A stretch of 64,000 nt of DNA from Clostridia bacterium. Its GTDB lineage: Bacteria > Bacillota > Clostridia > Oscillospirales > Acutalibacteraceae. A program made the translations under genes and the position numbers. The notes beneath the pieces are model-generated. The model was given only the letters and a program-made list of their open reading frames with translations. It made no database searches and was not told the origin of the DNA. The stretch lies in the NCBI GenBank assembly GCA_017517865.1, contig JAFWYB010000038.1, forward strand, positions 1 through 64,000. The letters are read 5' to 3'. Positions 17,197 through 25,479 of this stretch are shown one piece after another. Each line of letters begins with the position of its first letter. Position 1 is the first letter of the stretch.

Positions 17197-17526
17197 TCAG
17201 ACGTTATATATTTGTACCTTTTTACCTGCCTTGTTGCAATAGTCGATTACGCTTTTCGTACCTTTTGATGTACCGTTCCAGAAGGCAATGATAATATCGG
17301 CTGAGTCAACTATAAGGCGGTTTCTTACAATCGGTGCGGCTCTGCCGTATTTTTTGTAGTCGGGCAGAAATTCAGTGTAGGGCATATTGTTTTGTACTGC
17401 AAAAAGCCTTGCGCAGGAGTCAACTCCCTTTGCTCCGCCCGAAATGATTTCCGTGGTGTTTTTCGGTATATAATCTTCAATGTTTTCTATTGTTATTGTT
17501 CTTGAACCTATTATTGCAACCTTCAT
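17197..17526 (-). CDS. small SLOG-domain (YspA/DUF2493-like) protein
   Basis: The 109-residue protein is a single Rossmann-like SLOG domain. It starts MKVAIIGSRT and carries the nucleotide-binding loop SGGAKGVDSCA (about residues 29-39), then PIVRNRLIVDSADIIIAFW, as in DUF2493 and DprA-related proteins. Family members bind nucleotides or nucleotide-derived signals and often occur near defence or conflict genes. No such partner is evident here; the divergent neighbour is a ribbon-helix-helix protein. GGAG lies six bases before the ATG. A 15 bp palindrome sits in its promoter. The molecular role is unknown. Confidence 0.7.
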   Translation of the reverse strand: MKVAIIGSRTITIENIEDYIPKNTTEIISGGAKGVDSCARLFAVQNNMPYTEFLPDYKKYGRAAPIVRNRLIVDSADIIIAFWNGTSKGTKSVIDYCNKAGKKVQIYNV

Positions 17527-17542
17527 ACTGTACTCCTTTTAA

Positions 17543-17573
17543 ATAATAGATGCACAGTGCATCCATTTTGCAA
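17543..17573 (-). promoter_or_regulatory. promoter of the SLOG gene with a dyad in a 19 bp spacer
   Basis: Minus strand TTGCAA (17573-17568), a 19 bp spacer and TATTAT (17548-17543). The spacer contains the perfect dyad GATGCAC-T-GTGCATC (17549-17563). A regulator bound there could block or remodel the promoter. Confidence 0.5.
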
Positions 17574-17632
17574 ATTATAACACAAAATATATCTAAAATA
17601 AAGTCATAATGATTTTATTTTGGAGGCATAAT

Positions 17633-17815
17633 ATGGCTATTAAGAGTATTTCTTTCCGACTTGAAGAAAATCTGTTGAAAAAGCTTCATTATATAGCTGA
17701 TTATGAGGGCAGAAGTGCCAATAGTCAGGTAATGGTGCTTATCAGAGATGCTATTGATGATTTCGAGGGAAAGCACGGAGCTATTGAGCTTGAAGAAAAG
17801 AAGAATAACGATTAA
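17633..17815 (+). CDS. Arc-like ribbon-helix-helix protein 1
   Basis: The 60-residue protein fits the Arc/MetJ fold: a strand (IKSISFRL), helix A (EENLLKKLHYIADYEGRS) and helix B (ANSQVMVLIRDAIDDFEGKH). GRSANSQ matches the GRSVNSE turn of Arc repressor. It should dimerise and bind operator DNA through the strand. TTGGAGG lies before the ATG at 17633; upstream in-frame codons lack a site. A closely related copy follows at 17961-18152 with a similar 3' terminator and shared upstream sequence, so the unit was duplicated in tandem. No toxin partner is visible. The target is unknown; autoregulation is plausible. Confidence 0.75.
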   Translation: MAIKSISFRLEENLLKKLHYIADYEGRSANSQVMVLIRDAIDDFEGKHGAIELEEKKNND

Positions 17816-17816
17816 G

Positions 17817-17841
17817 AAAAACGGCCTTGACGGGTCGTTTC
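17817..17841 (+). terminator. terminator after RHH gene 1
   Basis: AAACGGCC-TTGACG-GGTCGTTT (one G·T pair), then CTTTATTTTG. It starts right after the stop codon and is homologous to the terminators at 18153 and 20026. Confidence 0.7.
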
Positions 17842-17871
17842 TTTATTTTGTTGTATTGTGTTTTTTAAATA

Positions 17872-17909
17872 CAGTATACTTAATTCAAGTATACTTACAA
17901 CATTATAAC
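17872..17909 (+). promoter_or_regulatory. candidate operator and -10 region of RHH gene 2
   Basis: Two copies of AGTATACTTA (17873-17882 and 17888-17897), the second inside the perfect palindrome AAGTATACTT (17887-17896), lie 15 bp apart. A third partial copy (TATACTTA) lies at 17927-17934. A -10-like TATAAC (17904-17909) follows and is shared with the upstream region of RHH gene 1 (17576-17581). The spacing suits cooperative binding by RHH dimers; this is inference. Confidence 0.45.
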
Positions 17910-17960
17910 ACAAAATAATCTTAAAATATACTTAAATTAAGATATTTTGAGGTGAGTGTG

Positions 17961-18152
17961 TTGAGAAACAAAGAAAACAAGCATCTTGGTATAGAAATAG
18001 ATCCGGAGCTTCACTATAAACTACGTTATATAGCTAAATACGAAGGTCGAAGCGGAAACGGACAGATTCTTTATCTTGTCCGTCAGTGTATAAAGGATTT
18101 TGAAGATAAGCACGGAGCTATTGAGCTTGAAGAAAAGAATAATAATGATTAA
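17961..18152 (+). CDS. Arc-like ribbon-helix-helix protein 2
   Basis: The 63-residue protein is a diverged copy of the upstream RHH protein. It shares helix A (LRYIAKYEGRS), the turn GRSGNGQ and the identical tail HGAIELEEK. The start is uncertain: GAGGTGAG fits a TTG at 17961 best (five bases), while GTG codons at 17952 and 17958 lie in or next to the ribosome binding site. The N-terminal strand (HLGIEIDP) is more polar than in copy 1, so the DNA target may differ. Palindromic AAGTATACTT sites upstream may be its operator. No partner gene is seen. Confidence 0.7.
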   Translation: MRNKENKHLGIEIDPELHYKLRYIAKYEGRSGNGQILYLVRQCIKDFEDKHGAIELEEKNNND

Positions 18153-18181
18153 GCAAAGCGACCTTTTCGGGTCGCTTTTCC
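18153..18181 (+). terminator. terminator after RHH gene 2
   Basis: AAAGCGACC-TTTTC-GGGTCGCTTT with a short T-rich tail, starting three bases past the stop. Confidence 0.75.
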
Positions 18182-18182
18182 T

Positions 18183-18198
18183 TATACTATTATATATA
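18183..18198. repeat. 16 bp repeat TATACTATTATATATG, copy 1
   Basis: Identical to 20054-20069 and 20159-20174. Copies 1 and 2 follow a GGGTCGCTTTT terminator arm directly. Confidence 0.55.
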
Positions 18199-18251
18199 TG
18201 TTGAAAACTGCAGCTCTCTGTGCTATCATATAAAAAAGGAGGTGCCTCGGT

Positions 18252-19220
18252 ATGTGGAAAATAAAGACAAAAGATATTCATCCCGAGCTTCGTGCGGTGG
18301 GTAATCTCATCAGAATAATTATGCCGAGGTTTACCCGCGGATTTTTCAAAACAGCGGATTTCTTTCTTCACAAATTCGGCCTTCCTGACTTTACAAAAGG
18401 TTTGTGCTCCGAAGAGATATACATAACCCGTGAGGACGGCAGTAAGCTTCGTCTGCGTGTCTGTTCGCCGGAAGAGAAAAGGGAGGGTGTCCCGGGAGTT
18501 TTGTGGATTCACGGCGGTGGCTACGGTCTGGGCTGTCCCGAGCAGGATTTTCATTTTATACAGAAATTCGTTGATGCTTCAGGTTGCGTTGTGGTCGCTC
18601 CCGATTACACCAAGTCGGTCAGAGCTCCCTTTCCTGCGGCCTTTGACGATTGCTATAAAGCACTTATATGGCTTAAAGAAAACGGGTACAAGTACGGAAT
18701 GGGTGACGACAAGATTTTTGTCGGCGGTAACAGTGCAGGCGGGGGATTATGTGTGGCTGTTGTGCTTAAGGCGAGAGATACGGGCGATGTAAATATCGCC
18801 TTTCAGATGCCTCTTTATCCGATGATAGATGACAGGATGATTACCGCTTCTTCTCAGAATAACGATGCTCCGATTTGGAACAGCAAATCAAATGAGCTTG
18901 GATGGAAGCTTTACCTTGGCGAAAGCTACGGTACTGACCGTGTTTCAAAGTATGCTGCACCTGCAAGAGAAACGGATTACAGAGAGCTTCCTCCTGCGCT
19001 TACCTATGTAGGAACGGTTGAGCCTTTTACTGATGAGACTGTTGAATATGTTGAAAAGCTCAGAAAAGCAGGCGTTGAAGTGCAATTCAGACTTTTCGAG
19101 GGATGCTTCCACGGTTTTGACCTGATTAAATGGACAAAGCCTGCAAAGGAAGCGGAGAAATTCCTGACGGACGGCTTTATGTATGCGGTTGAGAATTACA
19201 GAGCTGAGCAGAAGCGGTAA
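18252..19220 (+). CDS. alpha/beta hydrolase, hormone-sensitive-lipase-type esterase
   Basis: The 322-residue cytosolic protein has the HSL-family oxyanion motif LWIHGGGYGLG (about residues 86-96) and the nucleophile elbow GGNSAGGG (Ser near residue 159). The C-terminal acid segment is VGTVEPFTDE, with Glu where Asp is commoner, and the catalytic His lies in FEGCFHGFD. These enzymes hydrolyse short-chain acyl esters, for example acetyl groups on sugars; the substrate here is unknown. AAGGAGG lies before the ATG. The gene stands alone between the RHH pair and an XRE regulator. Confidence 0.85.
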   Translation: MWKIKTKDIHPELRAVGNLIRIIMPRFTRGFFKTADFFLHKFGLPDFTKGLCSEEIYITREDGSKLRLRVCSPEEKREGVPGVLWIHGGGYGLGCPEQDFHFIQKFVDASGCVVVAPDYTKSVRAPFPAAFDDCYKALIWLKENGYKYGMGDDKIFVGGNSAGGGLCVAVVLKARDTGDVNIAFQMPLYPMIDDRMITASSQNNDAPIWNSKSNELGWKLYLGESYGTDRVSKYAAPARETDYRELPPALTYVGTVEPFTDETVEYVEKLRKAGVEVQFRLFEGCFHGFDLIKWTKPAKEAEKFLTDGFMYAVENYRAEQKR

Positions 19221-19370
19221 CGGTGATTGTCGCTTGGGACGGGGATTGATTTGGTCGGTTTAAGCGGGAGAAAACAGGTGCGCAACCTATGGTTGCTAAA
19301 TTTTAAACCGATATTGATAGACTTTTTGGCTTTTTACATGATAAAATATAGTCAGAAAGGAAGTGGTAGG

Positions 19371-20024
19371 ATGAATACCATCGGAGAACGAATATATGAT
19401 ATAAGAAAGAAAAGAAATCTTTCTCAGGGCGAGCTTGCGGATAAGCTTGATGTGTCAAGGCAGACTGTTTCCAAGTGGGAAAACAATATGTGTCTGCCTG
19501 AGGTTGAAAAGCTCTTGCAGCTGAGTGAGGCTCTCGGGGTTACTACCGACTATTTATTAAAAGGCGTAGCCGAAAAAGATATTACGTCAGAAAAAGAGAC
19601 GGTATATGTTTATGTCAAGGAGCCCTGCGATGAGAAAGAGGAGAAAAGGCTCAGGTCAAGAAGAAATGCCGGAATCGTGCTTCTGCTTGTGGGCGGTGTT
19701 GCTACGGTGGCTCTTCTTTTTGCGGGTCTGCTTATACCTGCGGTGCTTACGGGTGCAGTCTGTCTGGTGGGCATAATCCTCGCGTTCGGTGAAAAGCATC
19801 CGATACTCGCTGCGGCGTGGACGGTTTATGTGGTGGCGATGTGCTGTCTGTCGCCGCTTACGGTGCTTAGCCCGATAATGGCTTTTCTTCCCGATCTTTA
19901 TAATAGTGGAGAAGCGATATATCTCATAATCCCTTATCTTGAATGGTCAATTCTTCCTGTGCTTATAATGTTTACCCTCAAAGCCGGTAGAGGATATGTG
20001 TTCAGAAAAAAGAACAACAAATAA
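19371..20024 (+). CDS. membrane-anchored XRE-family regulator
   Basis: The 217-residue protein has an N-terminal HTH_XRE domain (IGERIYDIRKKRNLSQGELA, then LDVSRQTVSKWENN, residues 3-65). A charged linker follows, then about four hydrophobic segments (residues 98-210) and a basic C-terminus. The DNA-binding head would be cytosolic and tethered to the membrane, as in many Clostridia regulators that sense envelope state or antimicrobials. I chose the ATG at 19371, which has AAAGGAAG at the right distance; the open frame extends 48 codons upstream without one. The target is unknown. A terminator follows directly. Confidence 0.8.
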   Translation: MNTIGERIYDIRKKRNLSQGELADKLDVSRQTVSKWENNMCLPEVEKLLQLSEALGVTTDYLLKGVAEKDITSEKETVYVYVKEPCDEKEEKRLRSRRNAGIVLLLVGGVATVALLFAGLLIPAVLTGAVCLVGIILAFGEKHPILAAAWTVYVVAMCCLSPLTVLSPIMAFLPDLYNSGEAIYLIIPYLEWSILPVLIMFTLKAGRGYVFRKKNNK

Positions 20025-20025
20025 T

Positions 20026-20052
20026 AAAAGTGGCCCTCGGGTCGCTTTTTTT
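20026..20052 (+). terminator. terminator after the XRE gene
   Basis: AGTGGCC-CTCG-GGTCGCT (with G·T pairs) followed by T6-7. It is homologous to the terminators of the two RHH genes. Confidence 0.75.
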
Positions 20053-20340
20053 CTATACTATTATATATATGCTGTTTTTGCGGGGTGAATCAGAGTGATA
20101 CAGGGGGGTTGTGCTTGCCTTGCGGAGCGACGAGGGCGGCGCTCCCTACGGAAATTGCTATACTATTATATATGGTAATTTCCGCGGGTAGAGCGTTGCT
20201 ACTTTTGCTTACGATGGCGCGTTACTACTGACTACCGGCTACTGACTACTCAAGAGTACACACTCTTTCGGGTGTTTGTCTATATTTTGTACTGAAAAGT
20301 GCTGTAAACACAAGGATTAGTGGCTGAAAAAGACGCAAAA
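20053..20340. repeat. repeat-rich intergenic region upstream of the ribosomal operon
   Basis: No gene is supported in this stretch. It holds TATACTATTATATATG at 20054-20069 and again at 20159-20174. The second copy sits in the loop of an inverted repeat (GGAAATT...AATTTCC, 20150-20183). It also has a GGAGCGACGAGGGC-GGCGCTCC hairpin near 20134-20155, and GACTACCGGCTACTGACTAC (about 20230-20249), which resembles the AGTAGCCAGT repeat at 17131. Confidence 0.5.
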
Positions 20341-20379
20341 AATTCTTGCAATTTTCACAAACTTTTTTTGCCAAAATCG

Positions 20380-20408
20380 TTGACTTTTACCAAAGTATAT
20401 GTTATTAT
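20380..20408 (+). promoter_or_regulatory. strong promoter of the S10-spc-alpha operon
   Basis: TTGACT (20380-20385), a 17 bp spacer and TATTAT (20403-20408). It is the only consensus-like promoter seen before rpsJ, about 360 bp upstream of the start codon. Confidence 0.75.
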
Positions 20409-20414
20409 ATTCGA

Positions 20415-20766
20415 GCATGTAAAGCGGGTTTGGGTATAACTGCGTCTTTACATAACCTCAAGATATGCGATGATGCGGGAGGTGGCCGTCCTCAGAGGCG
20501 GGAAATTTCCGCGGAGTATGTCCGATTTAAAACCGGGCGATCTATATTTCATCTTTAACGCTGTTATCTTGCGTTAAGGTCGGGTGCTTCTCCTTAGGGG
20601 GATTCTGCGCCTCGGACTTAAACAGCGTATAGGGGTGAACTGTGCTTTTTTCAAAGCTTCGACCGGAAATATCACGTTTCCGGTTTTTAAATGGGAAATG
20701 TGTAAACACCCGGGCGAGTAGAGAAAAACGCACCGCCCTACTAATTCTTATTAGGAGGCAAACAAA
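20415..20766 (+). ncRNA. structured 5' leader of the ribosomal protein operon
   Basis: About 350 nt of transcribed leader separate the promoter from rpsJ. Visible pairings are GCGG-GAAATTT-CCGC (about 20499-20513), and a branched domain closed by CGCTGTT/AACAGCG (20559-20565 / 20621-20627), with GGTGC/GCGCC and TCTCC/GGGGA inside it. A terminator-like hairpin follows (20662-20688). Such a leader suggests feedback control by a ribosomal protein, but I do not recognise a named class. Confidence 0.5.
20662..20688 (+). terminator. terminator-like attenuator hairpin in the rpsJ leader
   Basis: A perfect 8 bp stem ACCGGAAA/TTTCCGGT with a 7 nt loop, followed by TTTTAA. It lies 79 bp upstream of the rpsJ start, so full-length mRNA requires readthrough. 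Confidence 0.6.
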
Positions 20767-21078
20767 ATGGCAGTAAAGGAAAAGATCCGTATCAGACTCA
20801 AGGGTTACGACCACAACCTTGTTGACAAGGCAGCAGAGATGATCGTTGAAGCAGCTAAGAGAACAAACGCTACTGTTTCAGGTCCCATCCCTCTTCCCAC
20901 AGAAAAGGAAGTAGTTACAATCCTTCGTGCTGTTCACAAGTATAAGGACAGCCGTGAGCAGTTTGAGCAGAGAACTCACAAGAGACTCATTGATATCATC
21001 AGACCTACACCCAAGACCGTAGAGGCTCTGACAAATCTTGAGATTCCGGCTAGCGTTGAAATCGAAATCAAGAGATAA
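20767..21078 (+). CDS. rpsJ: 30S ribosomal protein S10
   Basis: The 103-residue protein has the standard length and S10 signature ([20 protein letters not shown], then [12 protein letters not shown], then [19 protein letters not shown]). S10 binds the head of the 30S subunit and, as NusE, pairs with NusB in antitermination. AGGAGG precedes the ATG. It is the first gene of the superoperon after a long structured leader, and an 88 bp spacer with a small GC hairpin separates it from rplC. Confidence 0.97.
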   Translation: MAVKEKIRIRLKGYDHNLVDKAAEMIVEAAKRTNATVSGPIPLPTEKEVVTILRAVHKYKDSREQFEQRTHKRLIDIIRPTPKTVEALTNLEIPASVEIEIKR

Positions 21079-21166
21079 ATTCTGATTTCTATACCCGATT
21101 CAGCAAAAGACGGACACAGGTCATGTTGCCGGACGGCAACCAATAACCAATTAGGAGGATAACAAA

Positions 21167-21799
21167 ATGAAAAAAGGTCTTATCGGCAGAAAAGTCGGCA
21201 TGACACAGGTTTTCGACGAAAAGGGTAAGGTAATTCCCGTAACAGTTGTAGAACTTGGTCCTTGCGCAGTTGTTCAGAAGAAGACAGTTGAAAACGACGG
21301 CTATGCAGCTGTTCAGCTTGGCTTCGAGGACAAGAAAGTAACAAGAACAAACAAGCCTGAGAAGGGTCACTTCGACAAGGCAAACGTTGCTCCCAAGAAG
21401 ATTCTTAAGGAATTCAGACTTGAAGATGACAGCAACCTCAACGTTGGCGACATCATCAAGGCAGACATCTTTGCAGCAGGCGAAAAGGTAGACGTAGTCG
21501 GCACAAGCAAGGGTAAGGGAACAGCAGGCGTAATCAAGAGATGGAACTTCTCAAGACTCAAGGAAACACACGGTACCGGTCCCGTTGCAAGACACGCCGG
21601 CTCACTCGGTGTTATCGACCCCGCCCGTATCTTCAAAGGAAAGAAGATGGCAGGTCATCTCGGCTGTGAAAGAGTTACAATCCAGAATCTCGACGTTGTA
21701 AAGGTTGATGCAGAAAACAACCTCATCGCTATCAAGGGCGCAATCCCCGGTCCCAAGAAGGGCATCGTAATGGTAGTAAACAGCGTTAAAAAAGCGTAA
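21167..21799 (+). CDS. rplC: 50S ribosomal protein L3
   Basis: The 210-residue protein starts [15 protein letters not shown], as in L3, and carries the conserved central loop ([20 protein letters not shown], cut from GTGPVARH) that reaches towards the peptidyl transferase centre. L3 is an early assembly protein of the 50S subunit. AGGAGG lies before the ATG. Length and position after rpsJ are standard. Confidence 0.97.
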   Translation: MKKGLIGRKVGMTQVFDEKGKVIPVTVVELGPCAVVQKKTVENDGYAAVQLGFEDKKVTRTNKPEKGHFDKANVAPKKILKEFRLEDDSNLNVGDIIKADIFAAGEKVDVVGTSKGKGTAGVIKRWNFSRLKETHGTGPVARHAGSLGVIDPARIFKGKKMAGHLGCERVTIQNLDVVKVDAENNLIAIKGAIPGPKKGIVMVVNSVKKA

Positions 21800-21816
21800 G
21801 AAAGGAGCCAAGTTAA

Positions 21817-22440
21817 ATGCCTAACGTATCAGTATTCGACGTAAACGGAAAAAAGGTTTCAGATATTGACCTTGCTGACGGCATCTTCGGTATCGAGCCG
21901 AACACATCAGCTATGCACCTTGTAGTTGTCAACTATCTTGCAAACCAGCGTCAGGGCACACAGTCAACCCTGACACGTGCAGAAGTTAGCGGCGGCGGCA
22001 AGAAGCCCTGGAGACAGAAGGGCACAGGCCGTGCAAGACAGGGCTCAACAAGATCACCTCAGTGGTATCACGGCGGTATCGCACACGGTCCCAAGCCTCG
22101 CGACTATGGCTTCTCAGTAAACAAGAAGGTAAGAAGACTTGCTATGAAGTCAGCTCTTTCTTCAAAGGTTGCTGCTGAAGAGCTCATCGTTCTTGATGAC
22201 CTTAAGCTTGAAGCAATCAAGACAAAGGAAGTTGTTAAGGTTCTCTCAGCCCTTGAGGTTGGTAAGAAGACCCTCATCGTGCTTCCCGAAAAGAACGACA
22301 TCATTTACAGAAGTGCAAGAAACATTGCAGGTGTTAAGACAACACTCGTAAACACACTTAATGTATATGATATTCTTAACTGCAACAGCCTCGTTGTTCT
22401 CAAGGATGCAGTTGCAAAGATTGAGGAGGTTTATGCATAA
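21817..22440 (+). CDS. rplD: 50S ribosomal protein L4
   Basis: The 207-residue protein has the extended loop [21 protein letters not shown] (residues about 51-71), which lines the peptide exit tunnel near the macrolide site. The C-terminal half is the globular 23S-binding domain. In proteobacteria L4 is also the repressor of the S10 operon. The stop codon shares its last base with the rplW start, which implies coupling. Confidence 0.97.
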   Translation: MPNVSVFDVNGKKVSDIDLADGIFGIEPNTSAMHLVVVNYLANQRQGTQSTLTRAEVSGGGKKPWRQKGTGRARQGSTRSPQWYHGGIAHGPKPRDYGFSVNKKVRRLAMKSALSSKVAAEELIVLDDLKLEAIKTKEVVKVLSALEVGKKTLIVLPEKNDIIYRSARNIAGVKTTLVNTLNVYDILNCNSLVVLKDAVAKIEEVYA

Positions 22441-22736
22441 TGAAAAGAACAGCACATGATATCATCCTCAAGCCTATCATCACAGAAGAATCAATGATGG
22501 GTACAGCATTCAAAAAGTACACCTTCAAGGTTGCTAAGGATGCTAACAAGGCCGAAATCGCTGCAGCAGTTGAAGAAGCATTCGGCGTAAAGGTTCAGAA
22601 GGTTAACACCATGAACGTTAAGGGTCACCTCAGAAGATACGGCCGTTACGAAGGCTACACCGCTTCATGGAAGAAGGCAATCGTAACACTTACCGAGGAT
22701 TCAGATACAATCGACTTCTTCGACGGTCTTCTTTAA
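22440..22736 (+). CDS. rplW: 50S ribosomal protein L23
   Basis: The 98-residue protein has the L23 motifs [12 protein letters not shown] and [14 protein letters not shown], and [16 protein letters not shown] near the C-terminus. L23 sits at the exit tunnel rim and docks trigger factor and SRP. The ATG overlaps the rplD stop by one base. A spacer of about 90 bp with a weak GTAGG/CCTAC hairpin separates it from rplB. Confidence 0.97.
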   Translation: MKRTAHDIILKPIITEESMMGTAFKKYTFKVAKDANKAEIAAAVEEAFGVKVQKVNTMNVKGHLRRYGRYEGYTASWKKAIVTLTEDSDTIDFFDGLL

Positions 22737-22826
22737 TCCTTAAATAAATCAAACAAATTCAAATCCCAATGGAAACGTATGTAGGTTAGACAATCCTACG
22801 CTAAACCAATTAGGAGTGTGAACAAA

Positions 22827-23660
22827 ATGTCAATTCGTGTATTAAAGCCTGTAACAAACGGCACACGTAATATGTCAGTTACAGACTATTCAGCACTTTC
22901 AAAGTGCGGCCCCGAGAAGAGTCTTCTTGCTCCTCTCAACAAAAAGAGCGGTCGTAACAGCTACGGTCGCATCACCGTTCGTCACAGAGGCGGCGGAAAC
23001 AGAAGAAAGTATCGTATCATCGATTTCAAGAGAGACAAGTTCGATGTTAAGGCTACAGTAGCTACTATCGAATACGATCCCAACAGATCAGCTCACATCG
23101 CTCTTCTTCAGTATGAAGACGGCGAGAAGAGATACATCATTGCTCCTCAGGGACTCAAGGTTGGCGACGTAGTTGAAGCAGGCCCCGCAGCAGACATCAA
23201 GGCAGGTAATGCTCTTCCTCTCATAAACATCCCCACAGGTACATTCATCCACAACGTTGAGCTTTATCCCGGCAGAGGCGGTCAGCTTGCAAGAGCAGCC
23301 GGTAACTCAGCTCAGCTTATGGCTAAGGAAGGCGGCTACGCTCTTCTCAGACTTCCCTCAGGCGAACTTCGTAAGGTTCCCGAAGGCTGCATGGCTACAG
23401 TAGGCGTTGTTGGTAACGAAGACCACGAAAACGTTAAGATCGGTAAGGCCGGTCGTACACGTCACATGGGTATCAGACCTACAGTCCGCGGTTCAGTTAT
23501 GAACCCCTGCGACCATCCCCACGGTGGTGGTGAAGGCAAGTCACCCATCGGTCGTCCCGGTCCCGTTACTCCTTGGGGCAAGCCCGCTCTTGGCTACAAG
23601 ACTCGTGCTAAGAAGAACCGTTCTGACAAGCTTATTGTTAAGCGTCGTAACGACAAATAA
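22827..23660 (+). CDS. rplB: 50S ribosomal protein L2
   Basis: The 277-residue protein has the RNA-binding OB domain and the conserved C-terminal segment [20 protein letters not shown], whose His lies near the peptidyl transferase centre. L2 helps subunit association and catalysis. I chose the ATG at 22827 (MSIRVLKP), which has TAGGAG ten bases upstream; an in-frame GTG three codons earlier overlaps that site. Confidence 0.97.
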   Translation: MSIRVLKPVTNGTRNMSVTDYSALSKCGPEKSLLAPLNKKSGRNSYGRITVRHRGGGNRRKYRIIDFKRDKFDVKATVATIEYDPNRSAHIALLQYEDGEKRYIIAPQGLKVGDVVEAGPAADIKAGNALPLINIPTGTFIHNVELYPGRGGQLARAAGNSAQLMAKEGGYALLRLPSGELRKVPEGCMATVGVVGNEDHENVKIGKAGRTRHMGIRPTVRGSVMNPCDHPHGGGEGKSPIGRPGPVTPWGKPALGYKTRAKKNRSDKLIVKRRNDK

Positions 23661-23669
23661 GTCTGAAAG
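22827..23669 (+). other. placeholder for rplB extent note: see rplB entry (22827-23660)
   Basis: The nine bases after the rplB stop (23661-23669) belong to the short rplB-rpsS spacer, which holds the rpsS ribosome binding site AAAGGAG at 23665-23671. No separate feature is claimed here. Confidence 0.1.
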
Positions 23670-23681
23670 GAGCTAAGAATA

Positions 23682-23966
23682 ATGAGCAGAAGTACTAAAA
23701 AAGGTTACTATGTACAGCCCAAGCTGTATGACAGAGTAATTAAAATGAACGAAAAGGGCGAGAAGATCGTTCTTAAGACATGGAGCCGCAGCTCCACAAT
23801 ATTCCCCGAATTCGTTGGCCACACCTTCGCAGTTCACGACGGACGTAAGCACGTTCCCGTATATGTAACAGAAGACATGATCGGTCACAAGCTCGGCGAA
23901 TTTGCACCGACAAGAACCTACAGAGGTCATGCCGGTTCAAAGACATCAAACAACGGTAAGAAATAA
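23682..23966 (+). CDS. rpsS: 30S ribosomal protein S19
   Basis: The 94-residue protein has the S19 core [20 protein letters not shown] and the tail [16 protein letters not shown]19 sits with S13 in the head of the small subunit near the decoding A-site. AAAGGAG precedes the ATG. Length and order after rplB are standard. Confidence 0.97.
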   Translation: MSRSTKKGYYVQPKLYDRVIKMNEKGEKIVLKTWSRSSTIFPEFVGHTFAVHDGRKHVPVYVTEDMIGHKLGEFAPTRTYRGHAGSKTSNNGKK

Positions 23967-23986
23967 GTCGAAAGGAGTGTATTAAA

Positions 23987-24319
23987 ATGGAAGCAACAGC
24001 AAAAGTTACTTTCGTGCGTATCGCACCTCGTAAGGTTCAGATCGTTCTTGACCTTATCCGTAATCAGGATGCAGAAAAGGCAATGGCAATACTCAAGTAC
24101 ACACCTAAGGCTGCGTCTGAGGTTGTAGCAAAGCTTTTAAAGTCAGCAATGGCTAATGCAGAAAACAAGAATATGGATACATCAAAGCTCTACGTTGCAG
24201 AATGCTACGCTTGTCAGGGCCCCACTCTTAAGAGAATCAGACCCAGAGCACAGGGCAGAGCTTTCCGTATCAACAAGAAGACATCACATATCACCCTTGT
24301 ACTCAAGGAAGCAGAATAA
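23987..24319 (+). CDS. rplV: 50S ribosomal protein L22
   Basis: The 110-residue protein has the L22 features [16 protein letters not shown] and the loop [20 protein letters not shown], which forms part of the exit tunnel constriction together with L4. AAAGGAG precedes the ATG. Spacing to rpsC is 18 bp. Confidence 0.97.
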   Translation: MEATAKVTFVRIAPRKVQIVLDLIRNQDAEKAMAILKYTPKAASEVVAKLLKSAMANAENKNMDTSKLYVAECYACQGPTLKRIRPRAQGRAFRINKKTSHITLVLKEAE

Positions 24320-24337
24320 TTAAGGAGGAGGTTTAAC

Positions 24338-25042
24338 ATGGGTCAGAAAATTAATCCCACCGGTCTTCGTATCGGTGTAATCAAAGACTGGGAATCACGT
24401 TGGTATGCTAAGAAGAACGAATTCGGCGATACCCTCGTTGAAGACTATGAACTTCGTGAATATCTCCTTGAAACACTTGCTTCCGCAGGCGTACCCAAGG
24501 TTGAAATTGAAAGAACAGCTAAGCGCGTTCGCATCAACATTCACGTTGCAAAGCCCGGTATGGTAATCGGCCGCGGCGGCGCAGAAATCGAGAAGCTTAA
24601 GGCTACTCTTGAGAAGAAGCTCGGCAAAGAGGTTTCTCTCAACATCATCGAAGTTAAAAACCCCGATGTTAATGCTCAGCTCGTTGCTGAAAGCATCGCT
24701 TCACAGCTTGAAAGAAGAATTTCCTTCCGTCGTGCTCTCAAGCAGGCTATCGGCCGCGCTATGAAGCTTGGCGCAAGAGGTATCAAGTGTCAGGTATCAG
24801 GCCGTCTCGGCGGTGCTGAAATCGCAAGAAGCGAAACTTACAAAGAGGGTACAATTCCTCTTCAGACAATCCGTGCAGACATTGACTACGGTTTCGCAGA
24901 AGCAAAGACAACCTACGGCCGTATCGGCGTAAAGGTTTGGATCTACACAGGCGAAGTTCTTCAGGTTTCAAACAACGAGAAGCGTGAAAGACCCGCTCGT
25001 CGCAGACCCCGTAAGGAAAACAGAGAAGGAGGAGCTAAATAA
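24338..25042 (+). CDS. rpsC: 30S ribosomal protein S3
   Basis: The 234-residue protein starts [12 protein letters not shown]. It has a KH domain with [14 protein letters not shown] (about residues 75-88) and the S3 C-terminal domain ([16 protein letters not shown]). A basic Arg-rich tail ends it. S3 lines the mRNA entry channel and has helicase activity with S4. Its stop shares one base with the rplP start. Confidence 0.97.
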   Translation: MGQKINPTGLRIGVIKDWESRWYAKKNEFGDTLVEDYELREYLLETLASAGVPKVEIERTAKRVRINIHVAKPGMVIGRGGAEIEKLKATLEKKLGKEVSLNIIEVKNPDVNAQLVAESIASQLERRISFRRALKQAIGRAMKLGARGIKCQVSGRLGGAEIARSETYKEGTIPLQTIRADIDYGFAEAKTTYGRIGVKVWIYTGEVLQVSNNEKRERPARRRPRKENREGGAK

Positions 25043-25479
25043 TGTTATTACCAAAGCGTGTTAAAAGACGTAAGGTTCAGCGTGGCCGTCTTAAGGGCGC
25101 TGCTCATAAGGGCAACACAGTAACCTACGGTGATTTCGGTCTTGTAGCTCTTGAGCCTTCATGGATCACTTCAAGACAGATCGAAGCAGCCCGTATCGCT
25201 ATGACTCGTTACATCAAGCGTGGCGGTCAGGTTTGGATCAAAATCTTCCCCGACAAGCCTATCACTCAGAAGCCTGCAGAAACCCGAATGGGTTCCGGTA
25301 AGGGTTCACCCGAATATTGGGTAGCAGTTGTTAAGCCGGGCAGAGTTATGTTCGAAATCAAGGGCGTTGACGAAGCTGTAGCTCGTGAGGCTATGCGTCT
25401 TGCAGCTATGAAGCTCCCCGTTAAGTGCAAATTCGTTACTAAAGCAGAACAAGAAGCAGAAAAGGGTGGTGAACAGTAA
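25042..25479 (+). CDS. rplP: 50S ribosomal protein L16
   Basis: The 145-residue protein has the L16 markers [30 protein letters not shown] and [20 protein letters not shown]16 organises the A-site region of the 50S subunit. One-base overlaps with rpsC before it and rpmC after it imply translational coupling of all three. Confidence 0.97.
   Translation: MLLPKRVKRRKVQRGRLKGAAHKGNTVTYGDFGLVALEPSWITSRQIEAARIAMTRYIKRGGQVWIKIFPDKPITQKPAETRMGSGKGSPEYWVAVVKPGRVMFEIKGVDEAVAREAMRLAAMKLPVKCKFVTKAEQEAEKGGEQ

Noticed and set aside
17197-18152. Toxin-antitoxin module formed by the RHH genes
   Set aside because: RHH proteins are often antitoxins, but each copy is followed at once by a terminator and there is no adjacent small toxin gene. 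The SLOG gene is divergent.
20346-20558. 70-codon open frame in the rpsJ leader
   Set aside because: It begins upstream of the promoter -35 element, runs through structured leader sequence and has no ribosome binding site.
22827-23669. Separate feature after rplB
   Set aside because: The entry marked as placeholder carries no independent feature; only rplB (22827-23660) and the rpsS ribosome binding site are real there.
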